Shown: one piece after another, positions 17,104 through 25,225 of the stretch
Layout: every line of letters begins with the position of its first letter
Numbering within the stretch: the stretch's first letter is position 1
Assembly (NCBI RefSeq): GCF_000981385.1
Contig: NZ_LATZ01000132.1
Location: forward strand, 1 to 64,000
Length of the DNA: 64,000 bases
Source of the DNA: Bacillus sp. SA1-12
GTDB lineage: Bacteria; Bacillota; Bacilli; Bacillales; Bacillaceae
Reading direction: 5' to 3'
Position numbers and translations under genes: made by a program
The notes under the pieces: model-generated
Databases searched by the model: none
What the model was told of the DNA's origin: nothing
Seen by the model: only the letters and a program-made list of their open reading frames with translations

Positions 17104-17396
17104 AACTATTCTCCTTTTCCCTCATTTATATTTATGATTTCCACTGAAAATAAATTAATTCCAACAAATCTTACCTTTAACTTTATAATGGTAAGGATTA
17201 AAGAGGTTTCGAAACAGTCCATTTTCTTTAACTATTCTCACCAGTATTACAACAAAAAAGAGACCGACAAAGTGACAGCCTTGATCTGTAATTCTATCAC
17301 CCGTCGACAAAAGAATATTAAGTTTTATCCTCCATGGAAATATTACCTGTCATTGGAGCTTAATTTTTACCAATCCTATTAATGGAGGTGGTAAAC

Positions 17397-17537
17397 ATGA
17401 CAAATCAAAACCCAATTGAGTATACTGGGAAGGTTTTAGATCAACGAAATGACCTTACTGGACCTGACGATTCAGGAAAAGCATTATATCCAAAACGGCC
17501 CAAAAATGTATCGATCCAGGAGTCTAAACGAAAATAG
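17397..17537 (+). CDS. Small hydrophilic protein, 46 residues
   Basis: The ATG at 17397 has GGAGGTGG six bases upstream. The product is strongly hydrophilic (M-T-N-Q-N-P-I-E-Y-T-G-K-V, later P-D-D-S-G-K-A-L-Y-P-K-R-P-K) and probably unstructured. Size and composition recall small acid-soluble or coat-associated spore proteins, but no known SASP motif is present. It is flanked by gaps on both sides. Confidence 0.6.
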   Translation: MTNQNPIEYTGKVLDQRNDLTGPDDSGKALYPKRPKNVSIQESKRK

Positions 17538-17845
17538 ATCAGACTTAGCCCCCAAACGGTGATATATTTTCCAAATGGGGGTCAGCTTACATCGAATCAT
17601 TGGAATAAAATCCCTTTTCCCGCAAGTTCAAATAATGGTTTTTACAGTATTTTCGACGTATTAAGAGTATCTTTTTTAGAGATATTTCATTTTTTTACCC
17701 TTACATCATTTAAAGGAAATAAGCAATTATGATGAGAATAAATAGCCCTCACCTTTATATGTGAGGGCCATGTGCTTGTAAGCAAATTACACTTGAAAAT
17801 ACGTAGATTAGCTCTCGTAATATTTCTTAAAGGAACGTGATCTTT
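17538..17845. other. Intergenic with two hairpins
   Basis: CCCCCA...TGGGGG around 17556-17580 is an imperfect hairpin that may end the small gene upstream. At 17745-17768, GCCCTCAC and GTGAGGGC form a perfect 8-bp stem with an 8-base loop but no T run. No coding sequence was seen. Confidence 0.5.
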
Positions 17846-18034
17846 ATGAATTGTGTTCTTAAAAGGAAATATTTCCGAATTTACTTTAATACTTCAATAC
17901 ATGGCAAAAGCCCTACACATAAAGAATTAATGAGATGGACAGGAAAATTGGAAGCTGATGTGAGAGTAACTATTATATCTCTTAGTGAGGGACAAAGCCA
18001 AAACTTTATTGCAAAAAGGATTAAAGTTATATAG
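17846..18034 (+). CDS. Possible small basic protein
   Basis: There are 62 residues from the ATG at 17846, with AAAGGAACG 10 bases upstream. The product is basic (M-N-C-V-L-K-R-K-Y-F-R-I-Y) with a short T-H-K-E-L-M-R-W-T-G-K-L-E segment that could be a helix-turn-helix-like turn. No family is recognised and the open frame is short, so it may be spurious. Confidence 0.35.
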   Translation: MNCVLKRKYFRIYFNTSIHGKSPTHKELMRWTGKLEADVRVTIISLSEGQSQNFIAKRIKVI

Positions 18035-18101
18035 TTACAAAATTTCCACTTAATAGAAGAAAACCCCTTCCATTAGGAAGGGAACATCACAATATTACTA
18101 A

Positions 18102-18563
18102 TCATGCTTTTTTTCTTTCAACATCAAAAAAGTGTCCAACAAACGAAATGTCTTTTATTGTTACTAAAAGGTTCCCAGTTGGTATTTTTAATGATATTTT
18201 TTCTCCGATATTCTTTAAAAGAAGTTGTCTGCCTACCGGAGATAAAAAGGAAATAAAGCCACAATCTGGACTTGACTGTTCAGGGAAACAAATTACATAT
18301 TCTTCAGTTTCGTTTTCTTCATCGTACAATACTTTGACTTTTGTCCCGATATATACTTTCGGAAAGGATGGAATAAAATCATTTTTTTGATTTATTTGTA
18401 ATAAGTTCTCAACTTCTAATACGTATAAATTAAAATAGTGTTTTAATCGTTCTTGTATAGGGGTTGATGATACATAAAGGTCAGTTAACTCCATAATATT
18501 TTCATCAATATATTTTACCTGTTGAATAAAGTAGTCCTTGCTATGATTTGCTTTATGGTTCAT
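18102..18563 (-). CDS. GreA/GreB C-terminal domain protein
   Basis: The protein has 153 residues. The N-terminal ~75 are helical (K-Y-I-D-E-N-I-M-E-L-T-D-L-Y), too short and poorly charged for the full coiled-coil finger of GreA. The C-terminal ~75 match the Gre FKBP-like domain: V-Y-I-G-T-K-V-K-V-L-Y, then I-S-F-L-S-P-V-G-R-Q-L-L-L and I-S-L-K-I-P-T-G. Gre proteins enter the RNA polymerase secondary channel to rescue stalled complexes. A Gre-like protein without the acidic finger tip would more likely compete with GreA or modulate polymerase. It is a single gene; the ATG at 18563 has only a weak ribosome site. Confidence 0.75.
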   Translation of the reverse strand: MNHKANHSKDYFIQQVKYIDENIMELTDLYVSSTPIQERLKHYFNLYVLEVENLLQINQKNDFIPSFPKVYIGTKVKVLYDEENETEEYVICFPEQSSPDCGFISFLSPVGRQLLLKNIGEKISLKIPTGNLLVTIKDISFVGHFFDVERKKA

Positions 18564-19105
18564 AGTATATAACCCCCAAGCTTGGATTAAACCTTTTGCA
18601 GAATTTCATTAACTTTTTCATTACAAACTCCTCCTCAAATAAAAAATAAACCTTCCCTACAAAAAAACAGATACGTATTTCGGCGTTATCTGTATTTCTG
18701 TATAATAAGGTAAAACTAAGCTCCTTATCGAATGGAAGATATTAGAATTAATAGTACCATATATATACTCAAAAATCATATAAATACAATAAATTCTCGA
18801 AATGGTTATTATGAATCTAATCTTTTCATATTCTCTTACGATAAATACCAGTGCTACGAGATGAAATGGTTTGTTTGTCCACTTTTAAATGGTGTTTTTT
18901 ATGTCTGTTTAAAAATTAGGGAAATGCACCAAGCTCATTTTATATTGTACTTTTTACATAATTGATTTTTATCTTGATTCAATAAGAAAATTACAAGATA
19001 TATTTTTATGGTTTTGTTTGAATGAACAAAATGATTCATAGGTATTTTTACTTTTCTAATGGAAAGACTGTATAGTATCCCAAATATTTTGTATGAGTTG
19101 ATAAA
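18564..19105. other. Intergenic, no credible gene
   Basis: This is very AT-rich DNA. A 77-residue open stretch on the plus strand at 18732-18965 has no ribosome site and low-complexity composition, so it is not called. Promoter-like TATAAT-type boxes occur, but none is convincing. Confidence 0.4.
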
Positions 19106-19294
19106 ATGGAAATATTCGAGCATTTTCTAGAGCGTTATACATTTCTAGTTATATTAATTCGATCCCTTGCAGCGTTAATTTTTTTAATCCCAATAATAAT
19201 GCTGTTCTTCAAAAAAATTCATTATGGAATAGCCCTAGCATTGTTTTATGTATCAATGTTTATTGCAGTATTTTTATTGCAGTTCACATACTAA
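19106..19294 (+). CDS. Possible small membrane protein
   Basis: The protein has 62 residues. Two hydrophobic helices (about 12-32 and 41-60) are separated by F-F-K-K-I-H-Y-G. The ribosome site before the ATG at 19106 is weak (GAGTTGATAAA). No family is recognised. It is called because the hydrophobic pattern is coherent, but it may be chance in AT-rich DNA. Confidence 0.4.
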   Translation: MEIFEHFLERYTFLVILIRSLAALIFLIPIIMLFFKKIHYGIALALFYVSMFIAVFLLQFTY

Positions 19295-19834
19295 TTCGAC
19301 TGTATTTTTTATAGGTCTTTGTGCAAAAATGCAATAAATTATTATTCAAACGAATATCAGTATTTTGTAAGTGATTCCCAATAACATCTCGAAACCAACC
19401 GTTTAATTCCATCTTCTCTTCAAAGGACTGTTATCTTTGATAACAGTCCAAATAAGAAAATTGCCTTGCTACCTTATTTAAGCAAAGTACCTTTTTTCTT
19501 AATCAATTAGTTTATTAGTCTCTTCATTCTAATTCGGTTAAAATATTTCATCATCCTTATATTAAAAACTGGGATTCTTAATACTCTCATTCTTCATTTT
19601 TATTAACAAAACAAAATTCCACTCCAATCGCAACAAATTCTGCAATTAAATTTCCCTTCAATTAAGATAAATTATAAATTAAACAGCAATAGAGATTTTT
19701 TCGTAAACGAATTATAAAATAATCACCAAAACGTAAATAGATAATTTAAGTTTTTAGTTTACAATGAACATAACTTAACGAGGAGGTCTGACGGAAATTG
19801 AAAGCGGATACATGCACTTAAAGGGGGATTAACT
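19295..19834. other. Intergenic with hairpin and repeat copies
   Basis: At 19426-19450 GGACTGTTATC and GATAACAGTCC form a perfect 11-bp stem. It is followed by AAATAAGAAAATTGCC, like the hairpin-plus-AAGAAAA part of the dispersed repeat. The rest is AT-rich and should include the promoter of the transporter downstream. No gene was seen. Confidence 0.5.
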
Positions 19835-21172
19835 ATGGGATCACCAAATGTGGGAATAGATACAAAACATGAGAAGACGCAAATTCAATCAACTACTAAT
19901 ATATTAAAGTTTATTATCTATAGTTTAATCGGAAGTTTTATGTTTTTTATTCCTATTACAATAAATGATGTTTCAAGCATTCCAATCGATCATATCGTAA
20001 CATGGATTAAGGGAAACTTCCCTTCTGCCGTTCCTATTTATGCTCTTGTTGTCATTCTATTAGGAGCTGTTTATCCTTTTGTTTCAAAAACCTGGGACAA
20101 AGATAAGGTATCCATCGTTTTTTCATTATTAAAAGTATTAGGCGCTGTCGTTGCGATCTTAATCTATTTCAAGATTGGACCTGAATGGTTGATGGCCCCA
20201 AGCATGGGTCCGTTCCTTTTCGATAAACTCGTCATATCTGTAGGCTTGGTTGTACCCCTTGGTGCCTTATTTTTGGCGCTTCTTATTGGATATGGGCTGC
20301 TCGAATTTTTGGGCGTCCTGATGCAGCCAATCATGAGACCGATATTTAAAACGCCGGGGCGTTCAGCAGTTGATATGGTTGCTGATTTAGCGGGAAGCTA
20401 CTCTATTGGAATGCTTATTACGAATCGACTATATAAGGAGGGAAAATATACCCTTAAAGAGGCAGCTATTATTGCAACTGGTTTTTCAACCGTATCAGCA
20501 ACATTCATGATCGTTGTAGCACAAACCCTCGATCTTATGGACATGTGGTCCCTTTACTTTTGGGTTTCTTTAGGGATAACGTATCTTGTTACTGCCATTA
20601 CCGTACGTATTTGGCCATTAAATAAAATGAGCGCCGATTATTATTTGGATCATGCGGATCCAGAAGAAGTAATAAAAGAAGGGCTTTTCCAAAATGCCTG
20701 GAACAGTGCAATGGTGGGAGCAAACAATTCCGTAAGTCTTGGCAGGAATTTATGGGATAACTTAAAGGACGGTTTCATTATGACAATGAGCATTCTGCCA
20801 TCCATTTTATCTGTAGGTCTTATCGGACTTGTATTAGCAGAGTATACCCCAGTATTTAATTTACTTGGTTATCTTTTTTACCCATTTACCTGGGCATTAC
20901 AAATCCCTGAACCATTTTTGGCTGCGAAGGCTTCAGCTATTGGAATTGCAGAAATGTTCCTGCCGGCGCTTCTCGTAGTTAAAGCATCTCTCGTAACTAA
21001 GTTCATTATAGCTGTGGTAGCAGTATCATCCATATTGTTCTTTTCAGCGACAATCCCTTGTATTCTATCAACCGAAATCCCTATCAGTATTACGAAGTTG
21101 GTCGTTATCTGGTTTGAACGGACGCTCCTCACGTTAATTATTACAGCTCCTATCGCATTATTACTATTTTAA
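19835..21172 (+). CDS. YjiH-type nucleoside-recognition (Gate) membrane transporter
   Basis: The protein has 445 residues. The ATG at 19835 follows AAAGGGGGAT. About ten transmembrane helices are present. The first Gate domain contains P-G-R-S-A-V-D-M-V-A-D-L-A-G-S-Y-S-I-G, and the second the E-P-F-L-A-A-K-A-S-A-I-G-I-A-E-M-F region, both typical of YjiH proteins related to nucleoside transporters and SpmA/SpmB. The substrate of this family is not established; arginine or dipeptide linked roles have been suggested. It is a single gene with its own strong terminator directly after the stop. Confidence 0.85.
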   Translation: MGSPNVGIDTKHEKTQIQSTTNILKFIIYSLIGSFMFFIPITINDVSSIPIDHIVTWIKGNFPSAVPIYALVVILLGAVYPFVSKTWDKDKVSIVFSLLKVLGAVVAILIYFKIGPEWLMAPSMGPFLFDKLVISVGLVVPLGALFLALLIGYGLLEFLGVLMQPIMRPIFKTPGRSAVDMVADLAGSYSIGMLITNRLYKEGKYTLKEAAIIATGFSTVSATFMIVVAQTLDLMDMWSLYFWVSLGITYLVTAITVRIWPLNKMSADYYLDHADPEEVIKEGLFQNAWNSAMVGANNSVSLGRNLWDNLKDGFIMTMSILPSILSVGLIGLVLAEYTPVFNLLGYLFYPFTWALQIPEPFLAAKASAIGIAEMFLPALLVVKASLVTKFIIAVVAVSSILFFSATIPCILSTEIPISITKLVVIWFERTLLTLIITAPIALLLF

Positions 21173-21180
21173 AATAAAGA

Positions 21181-21215
21181 AAAGCTGAAGATAACCAGAT
21201 AGATCTTCAGCTTTT
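21181..21215 (+). terminator. Rho-independent terminator
   Basis: A 12-bp perfect stem AAAGCTGAAGAT/ATCTTCAGCTTT with a 10-base loop begins 8 bp after the YjiH-type gene stop. Confidence 0.88.
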
Positions 21216-21350
21216 ACTCCGTTATGAATTGTGATTCCTTTCTTAAGAAGGTTTCAAAAGGTCCTCTTATCGATCTTTGATGCATATAATTAGCAACTAA
21301 TACTGAAAGAACCCAAACGAATACCGCAATCAAATCACTCTCCAATTGAC
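21214..21350 (-). pseudogene. DUF418 membrane protein, C-terminal remnant
   Basis: Minus-strand translation up to the TAA at 21214 reads A-V-F-V-W-V-L-S-V-L-V-A-N-Y-M, then Q-R-S-I-R-G-P-F-E-T-F-L-R-K. This is a final transmembrane helix followed by the G-P-x-E-x-x-x-R-K motif that ends DUF418 (YeiB-type) proteins. Only ~45 residues remain and there is no start codon. The gene was probably deleted when the neighbouring transporter region was rearranged. Confidence 0.55.
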
Positions 21351-21483
21351 CATTATTCCGCCAAGCCTACCAGCAAGGGAGGCCAAAATGAGTCCACCGT
21401 TTTATCCAATTACGTTCATGTAAGGTTTGTGAAGTAGTTATAAAATGTTATCATAGTAATTGAATATTATGGGAGGTGGATTA

Positions 21484-21801
21484 ATGGCATCATCGGTTTT
21501 TATGGCCCTTTATCGCCCAAAAAAAGGGAAAGAAAATGAGTTAAAAGAGATTCTTAAAGTACATATATCAACGTTACGAGAAGAAGGATTAATTACAATC
21601 CGTGAGTTATTAACTCTGCAAGCGGAAGATGGGACAATTATTGAAATCGCCGAGTGGAAGTCCAATGAGGCTAAAGAAAAAGCACATCAATCAGCTAAAG
21701 TAATGGACGTTTGGAAAAAAATCAGTTCTGTTGCTGAACTAACTAATCTTTCATCACTTGCTGAGGCTCAAGTACCTTTCCCTAATTTCAAACCTTTATA
21801 G
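21484..21801 (+). CDS. ABM/dimeric alpha-beta barrel protein
   Basis: There are 105 residues from the ATG at 21484, preceded by GGGAGGTGG. The pattern S-S-V-F-M-A-L-Y-R-P-K-K-G-K-E-N-E-L-K-E-I-L, a central strand with I-I-E-I-A-E-W-K-S, and a C-terminal helix V-W-K-K-I matches small antibiotic-biosynthesis-monooxygenase-like proteins with a ferredoxin-like fold. No catalytic residue can be assigned. It is a single gene with a terminator 75 bp downstream. Confidence 0.72.
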   Translation: MASSVFMALYRPKKGKENELKEILKVHISTLREEGLITIRELLTLQAEDGTIIEIAEWKSNEAKEKAHQSAKVMDVWKKISSVAELTNLSSLAEAQVPFPNFKPL

Positions 21802-21874
21802 AAGTATTAAAAAAAATATAACTCAATCTATACCCCGAATCTCTTTTACTGAATTATACCTGTATGATTAGTTA

Positions 21875-21910
21875 AAAAATAGCTTGGCTGTCGATTGCCA
21901 AGCTATTTTT
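21875..21910. terminator. Bidirectional terminator
   Basis: AAATAGCTTGGC and GCCAAGCTATTT form a 12-bp stem with an A run before and a T run after. It lies between convergent genes ending at 21801 and 21930. Confidence 0.9.
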
Positions 21911-21929
21911 ACCGTTTTTATTTGTATCG

Positions 21930-22214
21930 TTAGCTAGTTTTATGTAATACCCTAACTGCTTTATGTTCTTCATCTTTTTTTACAAATATATTGTATTGTG
22001 AATCGTCTTTAAATCGTTCATTACGGCTATTGAATCCTCTAAAGGAAGTTTCAACTTTATACGTAATTCCTTCCTCCTTTAATTTTGCAACTATCTTAAA
22101 GTATTCCTCATTACCATGTGTCGAGTATATTTGTTTCCAATTCCTGTTTGAGTGATTTCGAATCAACGAAATGATCATGAACACTGAAGCAAGAATAACA
22201 ATTGTTATGTACAA
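21930..22214 (-). CDS. Small membrane-anchored protein (DUF2007-like tail)
   Basis: The protein has 94 residues. Residues 1-18 form one transmembrane helix. The soluble part contains E-Y-F-K-I-V-A-K-L-K-E-E-G-I-T-Y-K-V-E-T and ends Y-N-I-F-V-K-K-D-E-E-H-K-A-V-R-V-L-H. This alternating helix/strand pattern is seen in DUF2007-type small proteins that bind or modulate partners. The assignment is by general resemblance only. The ATG at 22214 is just before GGAGGCAGTATGG on the coding strand. Confidence 0.55.
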   Translation of the reverse strand: MYITIVILASVFMIISLIRNHSNRNWKQIYSTHGNEEYFKIVAKLKEEGITYKVETSFRGFNSRNERFKDDSQYNIFVKKDEEHKAVRVLHKTS

Positions 22215-22323
22215 TCCATACTGCCTCCTAATAAAACTCTTTTATTAATATTTCTGTCAATAAAATACAGCTACATCTTCAACAATACTCCGCCTTAAAT
22301 TCTTGTAATTAGCCAGGAATTTT

Positions 22324-22617
22324 TTATTCGATATTCATGCTTATTATTGTATTTATTGTCGCTACTATAAAGCAGATAACTAATGTGAGACCAAAGCCAA
22401 TCTCTGGATTGTGCTTCCCTAGCAGGAACTTCAAAAAACGATCTAATAGATAGAAAATAAAAAAGAACCCAGCAAAATACACAATAAAAGATAAAGATAG
22501 ATTTCTAAATAAGGGACTTGGCAGTAGGTTCATTACGATGAGTAATATCCCTAACGCTAATAAACTACTTAAATTTTTCTCACCTCTTCTAAATATCCAA
22601 GCAAAAACACCTTTCAC
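22324..22617 (-). CDS. Small membrane protein, unknown
   Basis: The protein has 97 residues with three predicted transmembrane helices (about 17-35, 42-62 and 73-95). A basic N-terminus (F-R-R-G-E-K-N) suggests a cytoplasmic start. AGGTGAGAAAGTG on the coding strand supports the ATG at 22617. There is no family signature. It is on the same strand as the preceding small gene but 110 bp apart. Confidence 0.6.
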   Translation of the reverse strand: MKGVFAWIFRRGEKNLSSLLALGILLIVMNLLPSPLFRNLSLSFIVYFAGFFFIFYLLDRFLKFLLGKHNPEIGFGLTLVICFIVATINTIISMNIE

Positions 22618-22832
22618 TTTCTCACCTGCTTTGTCAATATTAATTAACTAATTCAACAAGATGACACATTATCCTTTAATCGATTATGCCATATTTTTTA
22701 TAGACTTTATCTGCTCGACCGTCTTAGTCAAATGTTTCACAAACTAATTAATCTAAACCCAAGATGTAATAAGAAATAAAAATTAATTGCAAATGATCAT
22801 TTACAATTTTTACACATATACTAAAATAAAGT

Positions 22833-22855
22833 TTAGTAAAAAATAATTTACTAAT
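22833..22855. promoter_or_regulatory. Palindromic operator candidate before HTH gene
   Basis: TTAGTAAA and TTTACTAA form an 8-bp inverted repeat with a 7-base spacer, 15 bp before the ATG of the HTH gene. A related TACTAAA lies just upstream. The position suggests autoregulation. Confidence 0.5.
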
Positions 22856-22869
22856 AAATAAGGCAGGTT

Positions 22870-23433
22870 ATGACCATGAGTATTTTAGATATTTATTTGC
22901 AGAGAAATGGGAAGAAACGATACGATGTATTTAAGGAAACAGGGATAAGTCAACAAACGCTTGCAAGTGTAAACAAGAAAAAGGTAAGTAGTTATTCAGT
23001 TAAAACGATTCAAGCGATTGCTAAAACCGTACAAAAAAGTGAAGGAGAGGTACTTAACGAATTATTAAGATTAGAAAAAGAAAATGCAACTTTTGAGGCT
23101 TACAATTATGACGATTTATTAGTAGCGTTTGATAATAAGGAGCTTTATATTTTCATTAGGGGAGAATTTAAAACAGAAATAGAAACATTGGCTCAATCTC
23201 AGCTTTCAGAAACAGAAACATTAGGAATAGAATTAGGATCTGATGGTACAGCGAATATTTTGGCAGAAGGATTTAATCAATTAGCGAAATTATTTAGTCA
23301 AAAAGAGAATGAAGAAAATGAACAGGATGAACGAAAGAAAATCGAAAAAATTGAAAGCAAAATGCGTATGTATAAAATGAAAAAAAATAGTAAAGGTGAA
23401 TTACTTTTATATTTACGCCAGTTAGATTATTAA
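22870..23433 (+). CDS. Helix-turn-helix protein with acidic coiled-coil tail
   Basis: The protein has 187 residues. ATG codons at 22870 and 22876 are both possible. Residues 1-65 resemble a lambda-repressor-like HTH: Y-D-V-F-K-E-T-G-I-S-Q-Q-T-L-A-S-V-N, then S-V-K-T-I-Q-A-I-A-K-T-V. The middle is an undefined strand-helix segment (L-Y-I-F-I-R-G-E-F). Residues 145-180 are highly charged (E-N-E-E-N-E-Q-D-E-R-K-K-I-E-K-I-E) and probably coiled. A palindrome sits just upstream of the start. It is probably a small DNA-binding regulator. No target gene is adjacent. Confidence 0.65.
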   Translation: MTMSILDIYLQRNGKKRYDVFKETGISQQTLASVNKKKVSSYSVKTIQAIAKTVQKSEGEVLNELLRLEKENATFEAYNYDDLLVAFDNKELYIFIRGEFKTEIETLAQSQLSETETLGIELGSDGTANILAEGFNQLAKLFSQKENEENEQDERKKIEKIESKMRMYKMKKNSKGELLLYLRQLDY

Positions 23434-23486
23434 TTCATCCATTAGAACATTAACAATTTAACAAATGATACTATCGCATACTCATA

Positions 23487-23520
23487 AAAAAATGCCTGTA
23501 TTTTTGATACAGGTCTTTTT
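23487..23520 (+). terminator. Rho-independent terminator
   Basis: CCTGTAT/ATACAGG stem with a TTTTG loop, an A run before and TCTTTTTAT after, 60 bp after the HTH gene. Confidence 0.8.
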
Positions 23521-23535
23521 ATATTTCCTTATTCA

Positions 23536-23590
23536 ATCTCCTGCACCGTTAGCTCAATTAGAAAAGCTACCAAGGCTGCATTCCGTTAGT
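23536..23590. repeat. Dispersed repeat copy
   Basis: CTGCACCGTTAGCTCAATTA followed by GAAAAGCTACC is one of the clearest copies of the repeat core. A second CCGTTAGTTAAC follows at the end. Confidence 0.55.
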
Positions 23591-23596
23591 TAACTA

Positions 23597-23785
23597 TTAA
23601 TTTGGTCCTGTACCACTTGTTCCATCGTGTATCCCACTAGAATTAATGCCATTTTGATTTAAAACTTCCCCTAGCTTTTCAGCTTGTATATTTTCATCTG
23701 GTGGAGTCATTCCAGATCTTTTTTCAAGATAAACAGCAATACCACCTATTATGACGATAGGTATCAATAAATATAACCAAATCAC
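23597..23785 (-). CDS. Small single-pass membrane protein
   Basis: There are 62 residues from the GTG at 23785. That start is chosen because GGAGGTGG lies seven bases upstream, inside the longer open frame. Residues 2-20 form a transmembrane helix (I-W-L-Y-L-L-I-P-I-V-I-I-G-G-I). The rest is hydrophilic and ends G-T-S-G-T-G-P-N. The function is unknown; such proteins are common in Bacillus sporulation regulons, but no promoter proves it here. Confidence 0.6.
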   Translation of the reverse strand: MIWLYLLIPIVIIGGIAVYLEKRSGMTPPDENIQAEKLGEVLNQNGINSSGIHDGTSGTGPN

Positions 23786-23871
23786 AAAAACACCACCTCC
23801 ATAATATATCTTATTCTTTATCATAACATTTAATTTTTACTTTTTTTACAATTTTTTCAAAAATATTCTGC

Positions 23872-24198
23872 CTAATAGTCAAGTGGAGTAACAGTTTTCC
23901 TCTCTGATGCTTTGTTATTCTTTAACCAATCAGTCATGTTATCAAGTAACTCTACAGAATCCCTGATTAAAGAAGATGAAGGTAAATGATCAAGGATATT
24001 TTCTTCTATATTCTTTGCTTCAATTGGTTGAACACTATTCGATACAAATTGATTTAAGGTTTCATAATAACGTTGGTGAGGTTCTGCAATTTCTAAATGC
24101 TTTTCTAAATTTCATCTTTTTCTTGTTTCATCATTTTCTTTACGATATCTCAAATTTGCTTGGCTGATGTATAAATAAAAATACTTATCTAGAAACAT
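23872..24198 (-). pseudogene. Hypothetical gene with one in-frame TGA
   Basis: From the ATG at 24198 the frame reads M-F-L-D-K-Y-F-Y-L-Y-I-S-Q-A, stops at a TGA after ~28 codons, then continues in the same frame with N-L-E-K-H-L-E-I-A-E-P-H-Q-R-Y-Y and runs to a TAG at 23872 (about 108 codons in all). The continuation is coherent and charged-helical. A single C-to-T change (CGA to TGA) would explain the stop. The family is unknown. The next gene upstream on the same strand is the lipoprotein at 24262. Confidence 0.5.
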
Positions 24199-24261
24199 TA
24201 TTCTATCTGCTTTTATCTCCTTTCGAATAAGAATAGAACGTTCGAATGTTTCCTGTTTTTT

Positions 24262-24795
24262 CTACTTTTCATAATCTATGTTCTTTACGTTTTCAACTTT
24301 CAGAATCGCATTTTTTATATTTACTTCTTCTTTACATATGGTATGTCCTTCTTCGATAGAAAAGTAAAATTCACCATTTGGTAATAAAATAAAATCAGAA
24401 TTATCATTAGTCTTAGTAAAATAAATAGTGTATTTATGATCATCCATTGTATCTAGTTCCCATCCAACCGACTCTGTGTTTAACAATGTATCTGCAGTAA
24501 TTTTACTAACATAATATCCTTTTCGATCCTTCATTAATTGTCCAATAAATAAAAGATTTTTACTTCTTTCGGTTACTAATAGCTTATCTCCTTTTGTTGT
24601 AGTGATTAAATCAATACTCCCTGCAACCTTTTCATTTTTAATATAGTATTGTACAGCTTTTTCCTTGGAAGAGAAATGTTTCATCATGTCTTCTGTTTGA
24701 GTAGCATTTATTTCACAAGCCATTAAAAGAAATAAAGCTAGAGTTACAAGAATAACAACTAACTTCTTTTTATTCATTTCAACCTTTAAACTCAT
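24262..24795 (-). CDS. Lipoprotein of unknown function
   Basis: There are 177 residues from 24795; an internal ATG at 24777 (M-N-K-K-K-L) is also possible. A lipoprotein signal is clear: K-K-K, a hydrophobic core, and lipobox L-L-M-A-C at about residue 27. The mature domain is mainly beta with repeated short strands (D-L-I-T-T-T-K-G-D-K-L-L-V-T-E-R, W-E-L-D-T-M, F-Y-F-S-I-E-E-G). It is predicted to be membrane-anchored on the outside. The adjacent broken gene downstream on the same strand may have been its partner. Confidence 0.7.
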   Translation of the reverse strand: MSLKVEMNKKKLVVILVTLALFLLMACEINATQTEDMMKHFSSKEKAVQYYIKNEKVAGSIDLITTTKGDKLLVTERSKNLLFIGQLMKDRKGYYVSKITADTLLNTESVGWELDTMDDHKYTIYFTKTNDNSDFILLPNGEFYFSIEEGHTICKEEVNIKNAILKVENVKNIDYEK

Positions 24796-25102
24796 AAATA
24801 AAAAACCCCCTACGGATAAAACTTTACCAATACTTTACATTTTCTACATCCCAATGTATTAATCCTTCTTCCATCAACCTGCTCTTTTTTGTCCAATAAA
24901 AAAAGACTGCATGTTTAGCAGCCAAATCACTAAGGAAAATACCCGTTAATAGCTTAATAAGGATATCTATTTTATTCTCTTTACCATTCATCTGGTTTAA
25001 ACTTCTTAGGAATGTCTTGTTCAAACGGCTCATCAAACCTAATTGTTCAAGAGTGTCAAACAATAAATCTCTTTTCAAAATAGGAAAATAAAATAAACAA
25101 TA
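24796..25102. other. Intergenic with dispersed repeat and hairpin
   Basis: Position 24878-24925 (TTGTCCAATAAAAAAAGACTGC with the hairpin CTGCATGTTTAGCAG) is a dispersed repeat copy. An open stretch on the minus strand (24824-25114) has no ribosome site and runs through the repeat, so it is not called. Confidence 0.45.
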
Positions 25103-25142
25103 AAAGGCAAACATCCAATGTGGAACTTTGGAGTTTGCCTTT
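25103..25142 (-). terminator. Terminator of the nucleotidyltransferase gene
   Basis: AAAGGCAAAC and GTTTGCCTTT pair perfectly over 10 bp. On the minus strand the hairpin is followed by TTTTATTGTTTATTTT. It lies 84 bp beyond the gene's stop codon. Confidence 0.75.
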
Positions 25143-25225
25143 AACAGTTCATTTGTATGCTACTTTCTAATCTGTTCTTTTGCTTTTTTATGTTTTTAAG
25201 AGAGTGTCTATACTTTGCAAAAAAT

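Noticed and set aside
17134-17382. 82-codon open frame on the plus strand before the 46-residue gene
   Set aside because: Weak start and no recognisable pattern; the real small gene with GGAGGTGG begins at 17397.
24824-25114. 96-codon open frame on the minus strand
   Set aside because: No ribosome site, runs through a dispersed repeat copy and its hairpin, and the composition follows local AT richness.
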